A stretch of DNA of 46,206 nucleotides from Hyphomicrobium sp. (GCA_022841965.1 JALHQM010000014.1:10402-56607), one strand, 5' to 3'. Shown: positions 25,913 through 35,960, numbered from the stretch's first letter. Numbers and translations are program-made. Notes: a model not told the origin generated them from the sequence alone.

Positions 25913-27250
25913 TCACACGCCAGCCGAAAACGTCGAATGACCCTTGCCAAGATAGGCGTCAAAGCACGACGCGATGGCGCGCACGAACGGCTGCCCTTGT
26001 TCCGTCACGCGGAACCCGTCCGCCGTCCGCTCCACAAGACCTTCCGCGTCCGCCGAGACGAGTTCGTCTGCCGTATCGATCAGGGGTTGAGCCAGCGCGC
26101 CGAAGGTGGACTGCAACGAAGTCTTCGAGAAGTCGAACGCGCACATCAATCGCTCGATCACGCCCGCCCGCATTCGATCGTCATCCGATAGAAGAATGCC
26201 CTTGACCGTCGCCAAACCCGTCTCCGTCACCCGCCGCTCGTAGTCGGCCCGCGCCACTGCGTTCTGATAATACCCCGTCGGCAGCTTCGAAATCGACGAC
26301 GCGCCGACACCGATCAGCACTTCGCCCTGATCTGTCGTATATCCTTGGAAGTTTCGCTTAATCTCGCCCGATGCCAGCGAGTCGCCCGGCTTGGCGAAAT
26401 GATCCAAACCCACCGTCACGTAGCCAGCCTTTGTCAGCAAGATCTCCGCGCGCCGCGACTGCCGGTACCGTGCCATAGTGTCGGGCAGCGTCGTCTCGTC
26501 GATCAACGTCTGGTGCTTGGCCCGCGACGGCAAATGCGCGTAGCCAAACAGCGCGATCCGGTCCGGCGACAGCCGGATAACTTCTTCGATCGTGTTGGCG
26601 ACGCTCTCTTCCGTTTGATGCGGCAAGCCATAGACAAGGTCGATATTGACGCCGCTGACCCCCGCCGCCCGCATGCCTCTCACAGCCCGTTCGGTCGTCT
26701 CCACCGACTGCATGCGATTGATTGCCGATTGCACCTGAGGATTAAAATCCTGCACTCCAACCGATGCACGGTTGACCCCCACCTCCGCAAACGCCGACAT
26801 CTGGTCGTCGTCCAGCCAACGCGGGTCGATCTCGACCGCGAATTCCGTTTCCAGTCCGATCCCGAATGAGGCGTGCAACGTCTCCCCCAAGCGCCGGATT
26901 TGATCGGCGGAAAGACTATTGGGCGATCCCCCACCAAAGTGGATATGGGCCAGCGGCTTATCGCCCGGCACCAGTGATGCCACCATCAGGATCTCGGCCT
27001 GGAGGTGCTGGAAATAGGTTTCGATGGTCTCTCTATTCCGCGTCGCCTTGGTATTACAGCCGCAGTACCAGCACATCTGGGCGCAGAACGGGATATGCAC
27101 ATATAGTGACAGTGCTTGCGACGGCGACAGTCCACGCAAGCCTTTGCGGAACGCCGTCGCACCCACCTGGGTCGAGAAATGCGGCGCGGTCGGATAGCTC
27201 GTGTAGCGGGGAACAGGGGCCGACATCCGGCGGACAAGTTCAGGGGTCAT
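25913..27250 (-). CDS. hemN: Oxygen-independent coproporphyrinogen III oxidase
   Basis: A 445-residue radical-SAM enzyme decarboxylating coproporphyrinogen III for heme synthesis at low oxygen. The 4Fe-4S motif C-x3-C-x2-C is in CAQMCWYCGC near residue 62. Other HemN features are the N-terminal VPRYTSYPTAPHF, the HFGGGSPN glycine motif and the GVQDFNPQVQ region. The presence of the N-terminal VPRYTSYP element and full length distinguish it from HemW-type relatives. It lies 13 nt after the hemerythrin gene on the same strand and is inferred to be induced with it by the FNR-type box at 28015. Heme demand fits the divergent cbb3 genes. Confidence 0.95.
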   Translation of the reverse strand: MTPELVRRMSAPVPRYTSYPTAPHFSTQVGATAFRKGLRGLSPSQALSLYVHIPFCAQMCWYCGCNTKATRNRETIETYFQHLQAEILMVASLVPGDKPLAHIHFGGGSPNSLSADQIRRLGETLHASFGIGLETEFAVEIDPRWLDDDQMSAFAEVGVNRASVGVQDFNPQVQSAINRMQSVETTERAVRGMRAAGVSGVNIDLVYGLPHQTEESVANTIEEVIRLSPDRIALFGYAHLPSRAKHQTLIDETTLPDTMARYRQSRRAEILLTKAGYVTVGLDHFAKPGDSLASGEIKRNFQGYTTDQGEVLIGVGASSISKLPTGYYQNAVARADYERRVTETGLATVKGILLSDDDRMRAGVIERLMCAFDFSKTSLQSTFGALAQPLIDTADELVSADAEGLVERTADGFRVTEQGQPFVRAIASCFDAYLGKGHSTFSAGV

Positions 27251-27263
27251 GCGGAAGGCTCAC

Positions 27264-27935
27264 TCAGAACTTGACGTTGAAGGGCACGATGTTGTCGGCG
27301 GATTTGGCGCTCGGGCAGCGGTCGCAAACCGACCGCTCCGTTCGCGCATTGCGGATTGCGACAACGGAGTGCTGCGAGCAGCGCGGATGATCGCTCGCCA
27401 TGATCCACGCTTGCAGGGAGGTAAGGTCGCCCTGCGTCAGCACCTGTCGGGCGACCGGCAGAACAACCCGGTCCTCCCACGCGATATGCCGGCGTTGACT
27501 GTCGAAGTAGCCACGCAGCATATAGCCCAGCATGTCGGCATTCTGAACAGAGCCTTGCTGCGCTGCCGTCTTCAGCCCATCGGTCAATTCGACCAGCGAA
27601 GCCCCGTCGCGCTCGTGCTCCTCCTCCAAGCATGCCAGTGCCGCATGCAGCGGATCCTCTAAGGCGACTCGGTTGCGCAACACAGGGAACAGCGCCTCCT
27701 CCTCAAGTCGCATATGCCTTGGAACACTGCCCTCTAAAATCGACACGGCGATGACTGCGAGGCCGGTGTCGAAACGGTGCGGTAAACCGTCCGCAATGGC
27801 TTCGAGAAGGTCGCAAAGTTCGCGCTGCAGGGCATGTTCTTCGGCAATAAGCCCGATTGGATCGGGTGTCTGGCACGTCGGACCCGGAAAGTTTCTACGG
27901 TCCACCCGCGGTGTTTGATCGTTTGACAAGGACAT
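27264..27935 (-). CDS. Hemerythrin-like domain protein with Cys-rich tail
   Basis: A 223-residue protein with an alpha-helical hemerythrin/HHE fold. Candidate di-iron ligands are His in the EEHALQRE region, HMRLEEE, the EEEHERD helix and HIAWED. The last 45 residues are unusual, with three Cys (HPRCSQHS and SVCDRC) that could bind metal or a cluster. In alphaproteobacteria such genes beside hemN are often linked to nitric-oxide or low-oxygen responses, so an O2, NO or iron-handling role is inferred. I favour ATG 27935 (MSLSNDQ); 27956 is possible. It is the promoter-proximal gene of the hemerythrin-hemN unit and divergent from ccoN. Confidence 0.8.
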   Translation of the reverse strand: MSLSNDQTPRVDRRNFPGPTCQTPDPIGLIAEEHALQRELCDLLEAIADGLPHRFDTGLAVIAVSILEGSVPRHMRLEEEALFPVLRNRVALEDPLHAALACLEEEHERDGASLVELTDGLKTAAQQGSVQNADMLGYMLRGYFDSQRRHIAWEDRVVLPVARQVLTQGDLTSLQAWIMASDHPRCSQHSVVAIRNARTERSVCDRCPSAKSADNIVPFNVKF

Positions 27936-28014
27936 ATGGACCCCGCGCGGTTGCAACTGGCGTTAACCGGCGATCCCGGTGCGGCGATCTCAACCGGTGT
28001 TTGGCACGGCGTCA

Positions 28015-28028
28015 TTGATCCAAGTCAA
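28015..28028. promoter_or_regulatory. FNR/FixK-type box in the hemerythrin-ccoN divergent region
   Basis: TTGATCCAAGTCAA matches the TTGAT-N4-(A/G)TCAA consensus for FnrL/FixK-type regulators. For ccoN, an AATAAA/TAAACT -10-like sequence lies at 28052-28059, so the box would be centred near -41.5, a class II activator position. It is 80 nt upstream of the hemerythrin start and could serve both directions. Low-oxygen induction is the expected outcome. Confidence 0.8.
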
Positions 28029-28125
28029 CGCTGAAGGAACACAACTGCGAGAATAAACTAAATCTAGCCGTCCGCCCCGAAAGTAAGAGGGCTCGCGCGG
28101 CTTGAGCATCGAAGGAGGGGAACCC

Positions 28126-29778
28126 GTGTCAGCATCAGCGGCCGTTAAGCCGGCTCTCAGTAACGCGCTCGCGATGGGAAGCGCGGCTCTATTCGCAGCA
28201 ATAGGCATCATCCTTGCGGTCTACGGTCTCGACCTCGTGATGAACCTACATGGGGCTCTCCTTGCCGCGGCGAGTGTGGTGGCCCTTATCTACATCTTCA
28301 CGCACCAAAGCGACGACCGCTCCGGCTACCTAGACGGCCCGATTAGGGTAGCCACGCTGGCGGCCGTTTTCTGGGGCGTGATCGGCTTTGCAGCCGGCGA
28401 TTTCATCGCCTGGCAATTGGCCTTCCCGGCTTTGAATTTTGATCTCCCCTGGACCTCTTTCGGACGCCTCCGCCCGTTGCATACCTCGGCGGTCATTTTC
28501 GCGTTCGGCGGAAACGTGCTCCTCGCCACCTCCTTCTATGTCGTCCAGCGCACCTCGCGCGCCCGCATGCCGGGCCGCTGGGCGCCATGGTTCGTGATCT
28601 GGGGCTATCAACTGTTCATCGTTCTGGCTGCCACGGGCTACGTCCTCGGCGCCACACAGGGCAAGGAATACGCCGAGCCCGAATGGCACGTTGACCTCTT
28701 CCTGACGATCGTCTGGGTCACGTACCTGCTCGTCTTCCTCGGCACGCTTTGGAAGCGCGAAGAACCCCACATCTATGTAGCCAACTGGTTCTACCTCGCT
28801 TTCATCGTCACGGTGGCCATGCTCCACCTCATCAACGGCCTGTCCGTGCCCGTCTCCGTCCTCGGCACACACAGCTATCCGGTGATGGCGGGTGTTCAGG
28901 CGGCGATGACGCAATGGTGGTACGGCCACAATGCCGTCGGCTTCTTCCTCACGGCCGGCTTCCTCGGCATCATGTATTACTTCGTGCCCAAACGCGTCGA
29001 ACGGCCGGTCTACTCCTACCGCCTGTCGATTGTGCATTTCTGGTCCCTGATCTTCCTCTACATCTGGGCCGGTCCGCACCATCTGCACTACACAGCGCTG
29101 CCCGATTGGGCGCAGACGCTGGGCATGACCTTCTCCATCATGCTCTGGATGCCGTCGTGGGGCGGCATGATCAACGGCCTGATGACGCTCTCGGGCGCCT
29201 GGGACCGCCTCCGCACCGACCCCGTCGTGCGTCTGCTTGTCGTGTCGATCGCCTTCTACGGCATGTCGACCTTCGAGGGCCCGCTGATGTCCATCAAGGC
29301 CGTCAACTCGCTCTCCCATTACACCGACTGGACCATCGGCCACGTTCATTCCGGCGCGCTGGGCTGGGTTGGCATGGTGTCTTTCGGCGCCATCTACTGC
29401 CTTGTTCCATGGTTGTGGAAGCGTGAAGGTCTCTACTCGATCAAACTCGTGGAGTGGCACTTCTGGCTCTCGACCATCGGCATCGTTCTCTACATCACCT
29501 CGATGTGGGTTGCCGGGATCACCCAGGGCCTCATGTGGCGCGCCTACGACAACCTTGGCTTCCTCAAGTACTCGTTCATCGAGACGGTGGAAGCGCTCCA
29601 CTGGCCCTACATCATTCGTGCCGTCGGCGGCCTCCTGTTCGTCATCGGCGGGTTCGTCATGGCCTACAACGTCTGGCGCACGGTGCGCGGCGATCAACCG
29701 GTCGATCTGAAGGATCAACCGCGCGTCGCAGCCGCTCCCGAGCTTCGCAGCGGCGTCGTCGCAGTGCCAGCCGAGTAA
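28126..29778 (+). CDS. ccoN: cbb3-type cytochrome c oxidase subunit I
   Basis: A 550-residue polytopic catalytic subunit of the high-affinity terminal oxidase. Conserved His are visible: [10 protein letters not shown] (low-spin heme), [11 protein letters not shown] and [13 protein letters not shown] (CuB), and [17 protein letters not shown] (hemes). I chose GTG 28126 because AAGGAGGGG lies 5 nt upstream; an in-frame TTG at 28102 lacks this. It heads a long co-oriented run to ccoS and beyond, behind the FNR/FixK-type box. Confidence 0.97.
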   Translation: MSASAAVKPALSNALAMGSAALFAAIGIILAVYGLDLVMNLHGALLAAASVVALIYIFTHQSDDRSGYLDGPIRVATLAAVFWGVIGFAAGDFIAWQLAFPALNFDLPWTSFGRLRPLHTSAVIFAFGGNVLLATSFYVVQRTSRARMPGRWAPWFVIWGYQLFIVLAATGYVLGATQGKEYAEPEWHVDLFLTIVWVTYLLVFLGTLWKREEPHIYVANWFYLAFIVTVAMLHLINGLSVPVSVLGTHSYPVMAGVQAAMTQWWYGHNAVGFFLTAGFLGIMYYFVPKRVERPVYSYRLSIVHFWSLIFLYIWAGPHHLHYTALPDWAQTLGMTFSIMLWMPSWGGMINGLMTLSGAWDRLRTDPVVRLLVVSIAFYGMSTFEGPLMSIKAVNSLSHYTDWTIGHVHSGALGWVGMVSFGAIYCLVPWLWKREGLYSIKLVEWHFWLSTIGIVLYITSMWVAGITQGLMWRAYDNLGFLKYSFIETVEALHWPYIIRAVGGLLFVIGGFVMAYNVWRTVRGDQPVDLKDQPRVAAAPELRSGVVAVPAE

Positions 29779-29793
29779 GAAGGATATCGATCC

Positions 29794-30531
29794 ATGAACC
29801 ATGGTATTTTCGAAAAAAACTCGCTCATCCTTCTGATCGGCATCCTGATCGTCGTGTCGATCGGCGGCATCGTTCAGATTGCACCCCTCTTCATGCTTTC
29901 CTCCACCATTGAAAAGGTGGAGGGTATGCGGCCCTACTCTCCTCTGGAGCAGGCGGGCCGGGACATCTACGTCCGCGAGGGATGCTACAACTGCCACAGC
30001 CAGATGATCCGCTCGCTCCGCGACGAGGTGGAGCGCTACGGTCACTACTCGCTGGCAGCCGAGAGTATGTACGACCATCCCTTCCAGTGGTCGTCGAAGC
30101 GCACCGGACCGGATCTCGCGCGCATCGGCGGCAAGTACTCGGACGCTTGGCACACCGATCACATGCGTGCGCCCAAGTCGGTGGTTCCGGCCTCGATCAT
30201 GCCAGCCTACTCTTGGCTTGAGACCACACCGCTCGACTACACCAACATCCAGGACAAGCTGAAAACGCTTCAGTTCATCGGCGTCCCCTACACGGATGAG
30301 ATGATCGCCAAGGCAGCCGCCGACATCGAAGCGCAGATCGCGCCCGATACGCCGGCCGCCAAGGAATTGCTCGCCCGCTACCCCAAGGCGCAGGTGCGCA
30401 AGTTCGACGGTCAATCGCCCGGTGAAGGTGTCAAGCCGACCGAACTCGATGCGCTGATCGCCTACCTCCAGATGCTCGGCACGCTGGTCGACTTTACGAA
30501 GTTCGACGCCAGCGGTCCCAACCTGCGCTGA
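29794..30531 (+). CDS. ccoO: cbb3-type oxidase subunit II (monoheme cytochrome c)
   Basis: A 245-residue protein with one N-terminal membrane helix (about residues 9-31) and a periplasmic cytochrome c domain. The heme motif is CYNCH in [13 protein letters not shown] near residue 64. The distal Met is probably in the SIMPAYSWL region. It passes electrons to CcoN. It begins 15 nt after ccoN with AAGGA as ribosome site. Confidence 0.97.
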   Translation: MNHGIFEKNSLILLIGILIVVSIGGIVQIAPLFMLSSTIEKVEGMRPYSPLEQAGRDIYVREGCYNCHSQMIRSLRDEVERYGHYSLAAESMYDHPFQWSSKRTGPDLARIGGKYSDAWHTDHMRAPKSVVPASIMPAYSWLETTPLDYTNIQDKLKTLQFIGVPYTDEMIAKAAADIEAQIAPDTPAAKELLARYPKAQVRKFDGQSPGEGVKPTELDALIAYLQMLGTLVDFTKFDASGPNLR

Positions 30532-30543
30532 GGAGAAATTGTC

Positions 30544-30711
30544 ATGACCTATCAGGATGCACAGGTCTGGTCGCAGCTCGCCGCGTTGGTGATATTTGTG
30601 AGCCTGATCATCGGAATTGGGTTCTACACCTTCCGGCCCGCGAACAAGGCCAAGTTCGAACGAGCGGCACGTCTGCCGCTCGAATCCGACAACGATAAAG
30701 CGGTGAAATAA
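30544..30711 (+). CDS. ccoQ: cbb3-type oxidase small subunit CcoQ/FixQ
   Basis: A 55-residue protein starting MTYQDAQVWSQ, with one membrane helix (about residues 11-29) and a charged tail after YTFRPANKAKFE, a typical CcoQ build. It stabilises the assembled oxidase in other bacteria. It has a GAGGAG ribosome site and sits 12 nt after ccoO and 2 nt before ccoP. Confidence 0.92.
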   Translation: MTYQDAQVWSQLAALVIFVSLIIGIGFYTFRPANKAKFERAARLPLESDNDKAVK

Positions 30712-30713
30712 TC

Positions 30714-31589
30714 ATGGCTGGGCATAAAAAAATCGACGAAGTCACGGGCGTAGAGACCACCGGACACGTCTGGGATGGCGATCTCTGCGAATTGAACAAG
30801 CCGCTGCCGAAGTGGTGGCTTTACGTCTTTTACGCCTGCTGTGTCTGGGCATTCGGTTACTGGATGGTCTATCCGGCTTGGCCGACCCTTACCGGCTATA
30901 CACAAGGCTACTTTGGCTATAGCCAGCGCGCGGCCGTCACCGCCGAAATCAACGCCGCGAAGGCCGCACAAGACACCTACCGTCAGGCGATTGCCAACAC
31001 GCCGATCACTGAAGTCAAAGGCAAGGAAGACCTCCTCCAATTCGCCCTTGCCGGCGGAGCGGCAGCTTTTGGCGACAACTGCTCCGGCTGTCACGGTCGC
31101 GGTGCTCAAGGCGCCGTCGGCTACCCCAACCTGAACGATGACGATTGGATTTGGGGCGGCACGCTCGAACAGATCGAGGGCACGATCGCTCACGGCATCC
31201 GCAACGGCGCCGATGAGGCCCGCAACTCGGCGATGCCGCGTTTCGGCCTCGACGGCGTCCTGGAACCGGCAGCCATCTCCGATGTCGCCAACTATGTCCG
31301 CTCGATTTCGGGCGCCGAACAGGTCGACACGGTTGCCGCCGAACGTGGCAAAGCGACATACGCGGAACAGTGCGCGGCCTGCCACGGCGAAGATGCCAAG
31401 GGCAACCTAGAGATGGGCGCACCAAATCTCTCGGACGCGATTTGGCTTTATGGCAATTCTCAAGAAGCCGTGACCCAGAGCATTGTGACAGGCCGTGGCG
31501 GTGCCATGCCCGCGTGGGCTCCCCGTCTCGATCCGGTCACGGTGAAAATGCTGGCCGTCTACGTGCATTCCCTGGGCGGCGGCAAATAG
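30714..31589 (+). CDS. ccoP: cbb3-type oxidase subunit III (diheme cytochrome c)
   Basis: A 291-residue protein with an N-terminal cytosolic stretch, a membrane anchor (WWLYVFYACCVWAFGYW, about 28-44) and two periplasmic cytochrome c domains. The heme motifs are CSGCH at residues 123-127 and CAACH at 220-224. The axial Met candidates are in SAMPRFG and GAMPAWA. It receives electrons from the bc1 complex or soluble cytochrome c. Length is normal. Confidence 0.97.
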   Translation: MAGHKKIDEVTGVETTGHVWDGDLCELNKPLPKWWLYVFYACCVWAFGYWMVYPAWPTLTGYTQGYFGYSQRAAVTAEINAAKAAQDTYRQAIANTPITEVKGKEDLLQFALAGGAAAFGDNCSGCHGRGAQGAVGYPNLNDDDWIWGGTLEQIEGTIAHGIRNGADEARNSAMPRFGLDGVLEPAAISDVANYVRSISGAEQVDTVAAERGKATYAEQCAACHGEDAKGNLEMGAPNLSDAIWLYGNSQEAVTQSIVTGRGGAMPAWAPRLDPVTVKMLAVYVHSLGGGK

Positions 31590-31642
31590 CCACGATGGCT
31601 TTGGTAACCTGACGCACTGAAAAGGCGAGGAAGTCTTCGAAT

Positions 31643-33190
31643 ATGACCACCATGGACAAACCTGGTCAGTTTAAACCCGAAGACTTTCTCGTCGAAGCCG
31701 CGCCCGGCGTAGCAAGGCATGATGTCGAGGCCGTTCGCCAGCCGAAGGCCAAGAAGGCGGCCACGTCCCACGACGATGCCACGAAAGGCAGTTGGGCCGC
31801 GCAGCAAAAGATCTACTCAAAGCTTGCGAAGGGCAACTTCCGCAACGCCAAGTGGATCGTGATGCTGGTGTCTCTGGGCATCTACTATCTTTTGCCTTGG
31901 CTCCGCTTCGACCGTGGCGAAGGTCTTCCAAACCAACTCTTCCTAATCGATTTTGCCAATCAACGCCTGCTGTTCGGACCCATCGAAATCTGGGCGCAGG
32001 AATTCTACTACGTCACCGGCCTCCTGATCATTTCCGCGCTGGCTCTCTTCCTCGTCACCTCCATCGCGGGCCGCGTCTGGTGCGGCTACGCCTGTCCGCA
32101 GACCGTCTGGACCGATCTGATGATCGCCGTCGAGCGCTTCTGGCAAGGTGACCGCAACGCCCACATGCGCCTTGACCAGCAACCCTGGAACTTCGAAAAA
32201 ATCTGGAAAAAAACAGCCACACACATCTCCTGGCTGCTCATCGGTCTGTTCACCGGCGGTGCGCTTGTCTTCTATTTCCGCGACGCCCCGACACTCGCCA
32301 TGGAACTGCTCACGGGCGAAGCTTCAACCGTCGCCTACGCCTTCCTCGCCATTTTCACGTTCACGACCTATCTGCTCGGCGGCATCGCCCGCGAGCAGGT
32401 CTGCATCTATATGTGCCCCTGGCCGCGCATCCAGGGCGCCATGCTCGACCACGACAGTCTCTGGATCGCCTACCGTGACGTTCGCGGCGAACCTCGCGCG
32501 CCCCACAAGAAGGGTGACTCGTGGGACGGTCGCGGCGACTGTATCGATTGCAAGGCCTGCGTCGCGGTCTGCCCCATGGGCATCGACATCCGCAACGGTG
32601 CACAGCTCGAATGCATCCAGTGCGCGCTGTGCATCGACGCCTGCAACGACATCATGGACAAAGTCGGCCGTCCCCGCGGCTTGATCGCCTACACGACCGA
32701 ACGCAACGTGGAGAACCGGACGGCAGGGCCTCGCGACGGTCTGCGCATGATCCGCCCGCGAACAGTCCTCTATTCAGTAATCATTGCGATCACGGCCGGT
32801 TTGATGGCCTGGGCGATGCTGAGCCGCTCCGACCTCGACGTCAGCGTATTGCCCGACCGCAACCCACTCTTCGTCAAGCTATCCGACGGCGGCATTCGCA
32901 ACGGCTACACCGTCAAGATCGTCAACAAGAACCAAACGCCGCGCCGTTTCAAAGTCGAACTGACCGGTATCGACGGACTGAAGACGACAATTGTCGGTCA
33001 CGACGACGCCTCAGCACCCATCGACGTGGCTCCATCGAATTTAAAGGCATTGAAGATCTTTGCAGCCCTTCCACGTGACAAGGCAAAAGCACTGCCCTCA
33101 GAATCCACGCCGCTCAACATCACGGTCACCGAGGTCGATGGCGCCGTTTCAGCAACCCGTGATACAAGTTTCCGGAGCCCTGGCCCATGA
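31643..33190 (+). CDS. ccoG: CcoG, ferredoxin-like membrane protein for cbb3 assembly
   Basis: A 515-residue membrane protein with several helices, a CGYACPQTVWTDL element, and two 4Fe-4S motifs of ferredoxin type: CIDCKACVAVCP and CIQCALCIDAC. The C-terminus is a beta-rich domain. CcoG (FixG/RdxA) is implicated in Cu(II) reduction for cbb3 copper-centre assembly. A polar N-terminal extension of about 45 residues precedes the conserved core. Its stop overlaps the ccoH start (ATGA). Confidence 0.95.
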   Translation: MTTMDKPGQFKPEDFLVEAAPGVARHDVEAVRQPKAKKAATSHDDATKGSWAAQQKIYSKLAKGNFRNAKWIVMLVSLGIYYLLPWLRFDRGEGLPNQLFLIDFANQRLLFGPIEIWAQEFYYVTGLLIISALALFLVTSIAGRVWCGYACPQTVWTDLMIAVERFWQGDRNAHMRLDQQPWNFEKIWKKTATHISWLLIGLFTGGALVFYFRDAPTLAMELLTGEASTVAYAFLAIFTFTTYLLGGIAREQVCIYMCPWPRIQGAMLDHDSLWIAYRDVRGEPRAPHKKGDSWDGRGDCIDCKACVAVCPMGIDIRNGAQLECIQCALCIDACNDIMDKVGRPRGLIAYTTERNVENRTAGPRDGLRMIRPRTVLYSVIIAITAGLMAWAMLSRSDLDVSVLPDRNPLFVKLSDGGIRNGYTVKIVNKNQTPRRFKVELTGIDGLKTTIVGHDDASAPIDVAPSNLKALKIFAALPRDKAKALPSESTPLNITVTEVDGAVSATRDTSFRSPGP

Positions 33191-33738
33191 CCTCGAACAT
33201 GACATCAGCCATGACCACCACCAACACAAACGGCAGCCCGAAACCCGCAAAGCGCATGGTCAAGGAAATCACCGGTCGCCACGTACTCTTCCTGATGCTC
33301 GGCTTTTTCGGCGTCATCATCGCGACCGATTCCTACCTCGTTTACAAAGCCGTCTCGACATTTGGCGGCCTGGAAACGCAAAACGCGTACCGCAAGGGGC
33401 TCACCTACAATGAGCGCATCGCCGAAGAGCGCGCCCAGGAAGCTCTCGGTTGGACGAAAGACGCCCGCCTCGACAAGGGCGAGCTGCGCGTCATTATTCG
33501 CGACAGAGATCAAAAGGGTGTCGAAGGTCTTCAGATCTCGGCGCTCTTCGGCCGCCCCGCCACCAACACCGAAGACCGCACACTAACACTCACGCAGACC
33601 GGCTCCGGTGAATACATGGCCACCGTCGGCGATATCGCGCCCGGCAACTGGGTTGCCACGATGGAAGCACGCGAGGCGCTAACCGGCTCCGGCGCGGTGG
33701 TCTATCAGTCCAAGGTGCGGCTATGGAAGGCGCCCTGA
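33187..33738 (+). CDS. ccoH: CcoH/FixH assembly protein
   Basis: A 183-residue protein with one membrane helix (about 35-58, VLFLMLGFFGVIIATDSYLVY), the VSTFGGLETQNAYRKGLTYN motif that marks FixH proteins, and a periplasmic beta domain. It is required for cbb3 stability in related bacteria. It overlaps both neighbours: ccoG by 4 nt at the start and ccoI by 16 nt at the end, showing tight translational coupling. Confidence 0.93.
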   Translation: MTSNMTSAMTTTNTNGSPKPAKRMVKEITGRHVLFLMLGFFGVIIATDSYLVYKAVSTFGGLETQNAYRKGLTYNERIAEERAQEALGWTKDARLDKGELRVIIRDRDQKGVEGLQISALFGRPATNTEDRTLTLTQTGSGEYMATVGDIAPGNWVATMEAREALTGSGAVVYQSKVRLWKAP

Positions 33739-35960
33739 AGCCGGACGCCATTCCCACACCGGCCGTAGACCTCACGGCCCCCGAACCCGTGCGCGAGACG
33801 CAAGTCTTCACCGCGCCCGAGATCATGTGCGGGGGCTGCCTGCGCACCATCGAGGCCGCGCTCGCCGATACGCCAGGCATCTTCAATGCCCGCGCCAACT
33901 TGAGCGCCCGCCGCGTGACTGTCACCTTCGATCCCGAAGTCACGTCCCCCGAACTCGTCATTGCCGCCATAAAAAACGCCGGCTTCTCCGCCGCCCCGCT
34001 CATTGAAGGCCGCGACGAAGTCCACGCCGCGCGCGTCAGCGAACTCATGCCCCGCGTCGGCGTCGCAGGCTTCGCCGCCGCCAACATCATGTTGCTCTCC
34101 GTCTCCGTCTGGTCGGGCCACGCCTCCGACATGGATGAGCACATGAAAGCGCTCTTCCATTGGATCTCAGCCCTCATCGCGCTTCCCGCCATCGCTTATT
34201 CCGGCCAACCCTTCTTCAAGTCGGCCTACGCAGCCTTGAGCGCCCGCCGCCTCAACATGGACGTGCCGATCTCGCTCGGCATCACGCTCGCCACCGCCAT
34301 GAGCTTCGTGCAAACCATGCGCGGCACCGACCACGTCTACTTCGACGCCGCGACAATGCTCGTCTTCTTTCTTCTCATCGGCCGCTTGCTCGACGAACAA
34401 ATGCGCGCCCGCACCCGCAGCGCGGCTGAAAACCTCATGAGCCTGAAGGCACTCACCGCCACCATCCTCGATCCCGACGGCACCGTCCGCCAGATCCCCT
34501 CGCTCAACCTCCAGCCCGGCATGACGATGATCGTCGCCACCGGCGAACGCATCGCCGCCGATGGCATCGTCAGCGACGGCCTGAGTGAAATCGACGAAAG
34601 TCTGATCAGCGGCGAAACCCTGCCCAAGCCGGTCTCCCGCGGTGACCGCGTCCACGCTGGCACCTTGAACACCGCCGCCCCACTGCGCGTCGCGACAACG
34701 GCCACCGAAGACAACACACTCCTCGCCGAGCTTTCCCGCCTCATGCTGGCCGGCGAGCAAACGCGCGGCCGTTACGTCCGCCTCGCTGACCGCGCTGCCC
34801 GCCTTTACGCCCCCGCCGTCCATTTGCTCGGACTTGGCACGCTGATCGGCTGGCTGGTCGCTGGCCACGGCTGGGAAATCGCGCTCACCAATGCCATCGC
34901 CGTCCTCATCATTACCTGCCCATGCGCGCTGGCACTCGCCGTTCCAGCCGTCCAGGTCGCAGCCATCAGCCGCCTCTTCGGCCAAGGCGTCCTCGTCAAA
35001 GCCGCCGACGGCCTGGAGCGCCTTTCCGAAGTCGACACCATCGTTTTCGACAAGACCGGAACACTGAGCCTCGGCGAACCCTCTCTCGCTCTCGACCAGC
35101 CAATCGACGCCGACGTTCTCGCCCGCGCCGCCGGCCTTGCCATCATGAGCCGCCACCCCTACGCGCAAGCCATGGTCCGTGCCGCCCGCGCTCGCGGCAT
35201 CGACTTTGAACCGCAATTGGGTGTGACGGAAATCCCTGGCTCCGGCCTCTCCAGCATGACGCCTGAAGGCGAGGAGCGCCTCGGCTCAGCCCTCTTCACC
35301 GGCGTCACAGTCATCGATCCGCGCCAGGCCGCGTCCCTCTGGTATGCCCGCCCCGGCCGCGCGCCCGTCGGCTTCCGCTTCGAAGACCGCCTGCGCTCCG
35401 ACGCCCCCGCCACCATCGCGGCGCTCCAGGCCGCAGGCTATCAGCTCGAAATCCTGTCCGGTGATCGCCCCGACGCCGTCGCCGACGCCGCCCTCGCGCT
35501 CGGCGTATCGGCCTACAAAGGCGGCGTCCGTCCCGACGAAAAACTGGCCCGCCTGACGGCGCTCAAAAACGAAGGCCGCGTGGCGCTGATGGTCGGCGAC
35601 GGTCTCAATGATGCGCCCGCTTTGGCCGCCGGCCACGCCTCCATGTCGCCCTCCGCCGCCGCCGACATTGCTCAGAACGCGGCCGATGCCGTCTTCCAAG
35701 GCGAAAAACTCGGCCCCGTGGTCGAAGCCCTTAAAGTGGCCCGCCGCGCCCACCGTATGGCGCTGGAAAACTTCGCCATTGCCATGCTCTACAACATCGC
35801 CTTCGTGCCCATGGCCGTCATGGGCTATGTTACCCCCTTGCTGGCCGCGATCGCGATGTCCACGTCGTCGATCCTGGTCACCGGCAATGCGCTCCGTCTG
35901 CGCTCGATGAAATTGAAGCTCGCTCCTGTCGCGGCGAGCACGGATGAGGATCGACCATGA
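33723..35960 (+). CDS. ccoI: CcoI/FixI copper-transporting P1B-type ATPase
   Basis: A 745-residue P-type ATPase. In order: an N-terminal metal-binding domain with MCGGC (C-x2-C), the actuator motif SGETLP, the transmembrane metal site CPCALALAVP, the phosphorylated Asp in DKTGTL, the HP locus (SRHPYAQAM) and the hinge GDGLNDAPALAAG. This is the CopA2/FixI type, which exports copper slowly to the periplasmic side for insertion into cbb3. It overlaps ccoH by 16 nt and ccoS by 4 nt. Confidence 0.96.
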   Translation: MEGALKPDAIPTPAVDLTAPEPVRETQVFTAPEIMCGGCLRTIEAALADTPGIFNARANLSARRVTVTFDPEVTSPELVIAAIKNAGFSAAPLIEGRDEVHAARVSELMPRVGVAGFAAANIMLLSVSVWSGHASDMDEHMKALFHWISALIALPAIAYSGQPFFKSAYAALSARRLNMDVPISLGITLATAMSFVQTMRGTDHVYFDAATMLVFFLLIGRLLDEQMRARTRSAAENLMSLKALTATILDPDGTVRQIPSLNLQPGMTMIVATGERIAADGIVSDGLSEIDESLISGETLPKPVSRGDRVHAGTLNTAAPLRVATTATEDNTLLAELSRLMLAGEQTRGRYVRLADRAARLYAPAVHLLGLGTLIGWLVAGHGWEIALTNAIAVLIITCPCALALAVPAVQVAAISRLFGQGVLVKAADGLERLSEVDTIVFDKTGTLSLGEPSLALDQPIDADVLARAAGLAIMSRHPYAQAMVRAARARGIDFEPQLGVTEIPGSGLSSMTPEGEERLGSALFTGVTVIDPRQAASLWYARPGRAPVGFRFEDRLRSDAPATIAALQAAGYQLEILSGDRPDAVADAALALGVSAYKGGVRPDEKLARLTALKNEGRVALMVGDGLNDAPALAAGHASMSPSAAADIAQNAADAVFQGEKLGPVVEALKVARRAHRMALENFAIAMLYNIAFVPMAVMGYVTPLLAAIAMSTSSILVTGNALRLRSMKLKLAPVAASTDEDRP

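Noticed and set aside
27914-27930. TTGATCGTTTGACAA near the hemerythrin gene start as a second FNR-type box
   Set aside because: The half-sites are not related by the N4-spaced dyad, and the sequence lies within the coding region.
28330-30414. 694-codon open frame antisense to ccoN-ccoO
   Set aside because: It is a GC-rich shadow of clearly coding cbb3 genes, and its Asp/Glu/Arg/His-rich translation resembles no protein family.
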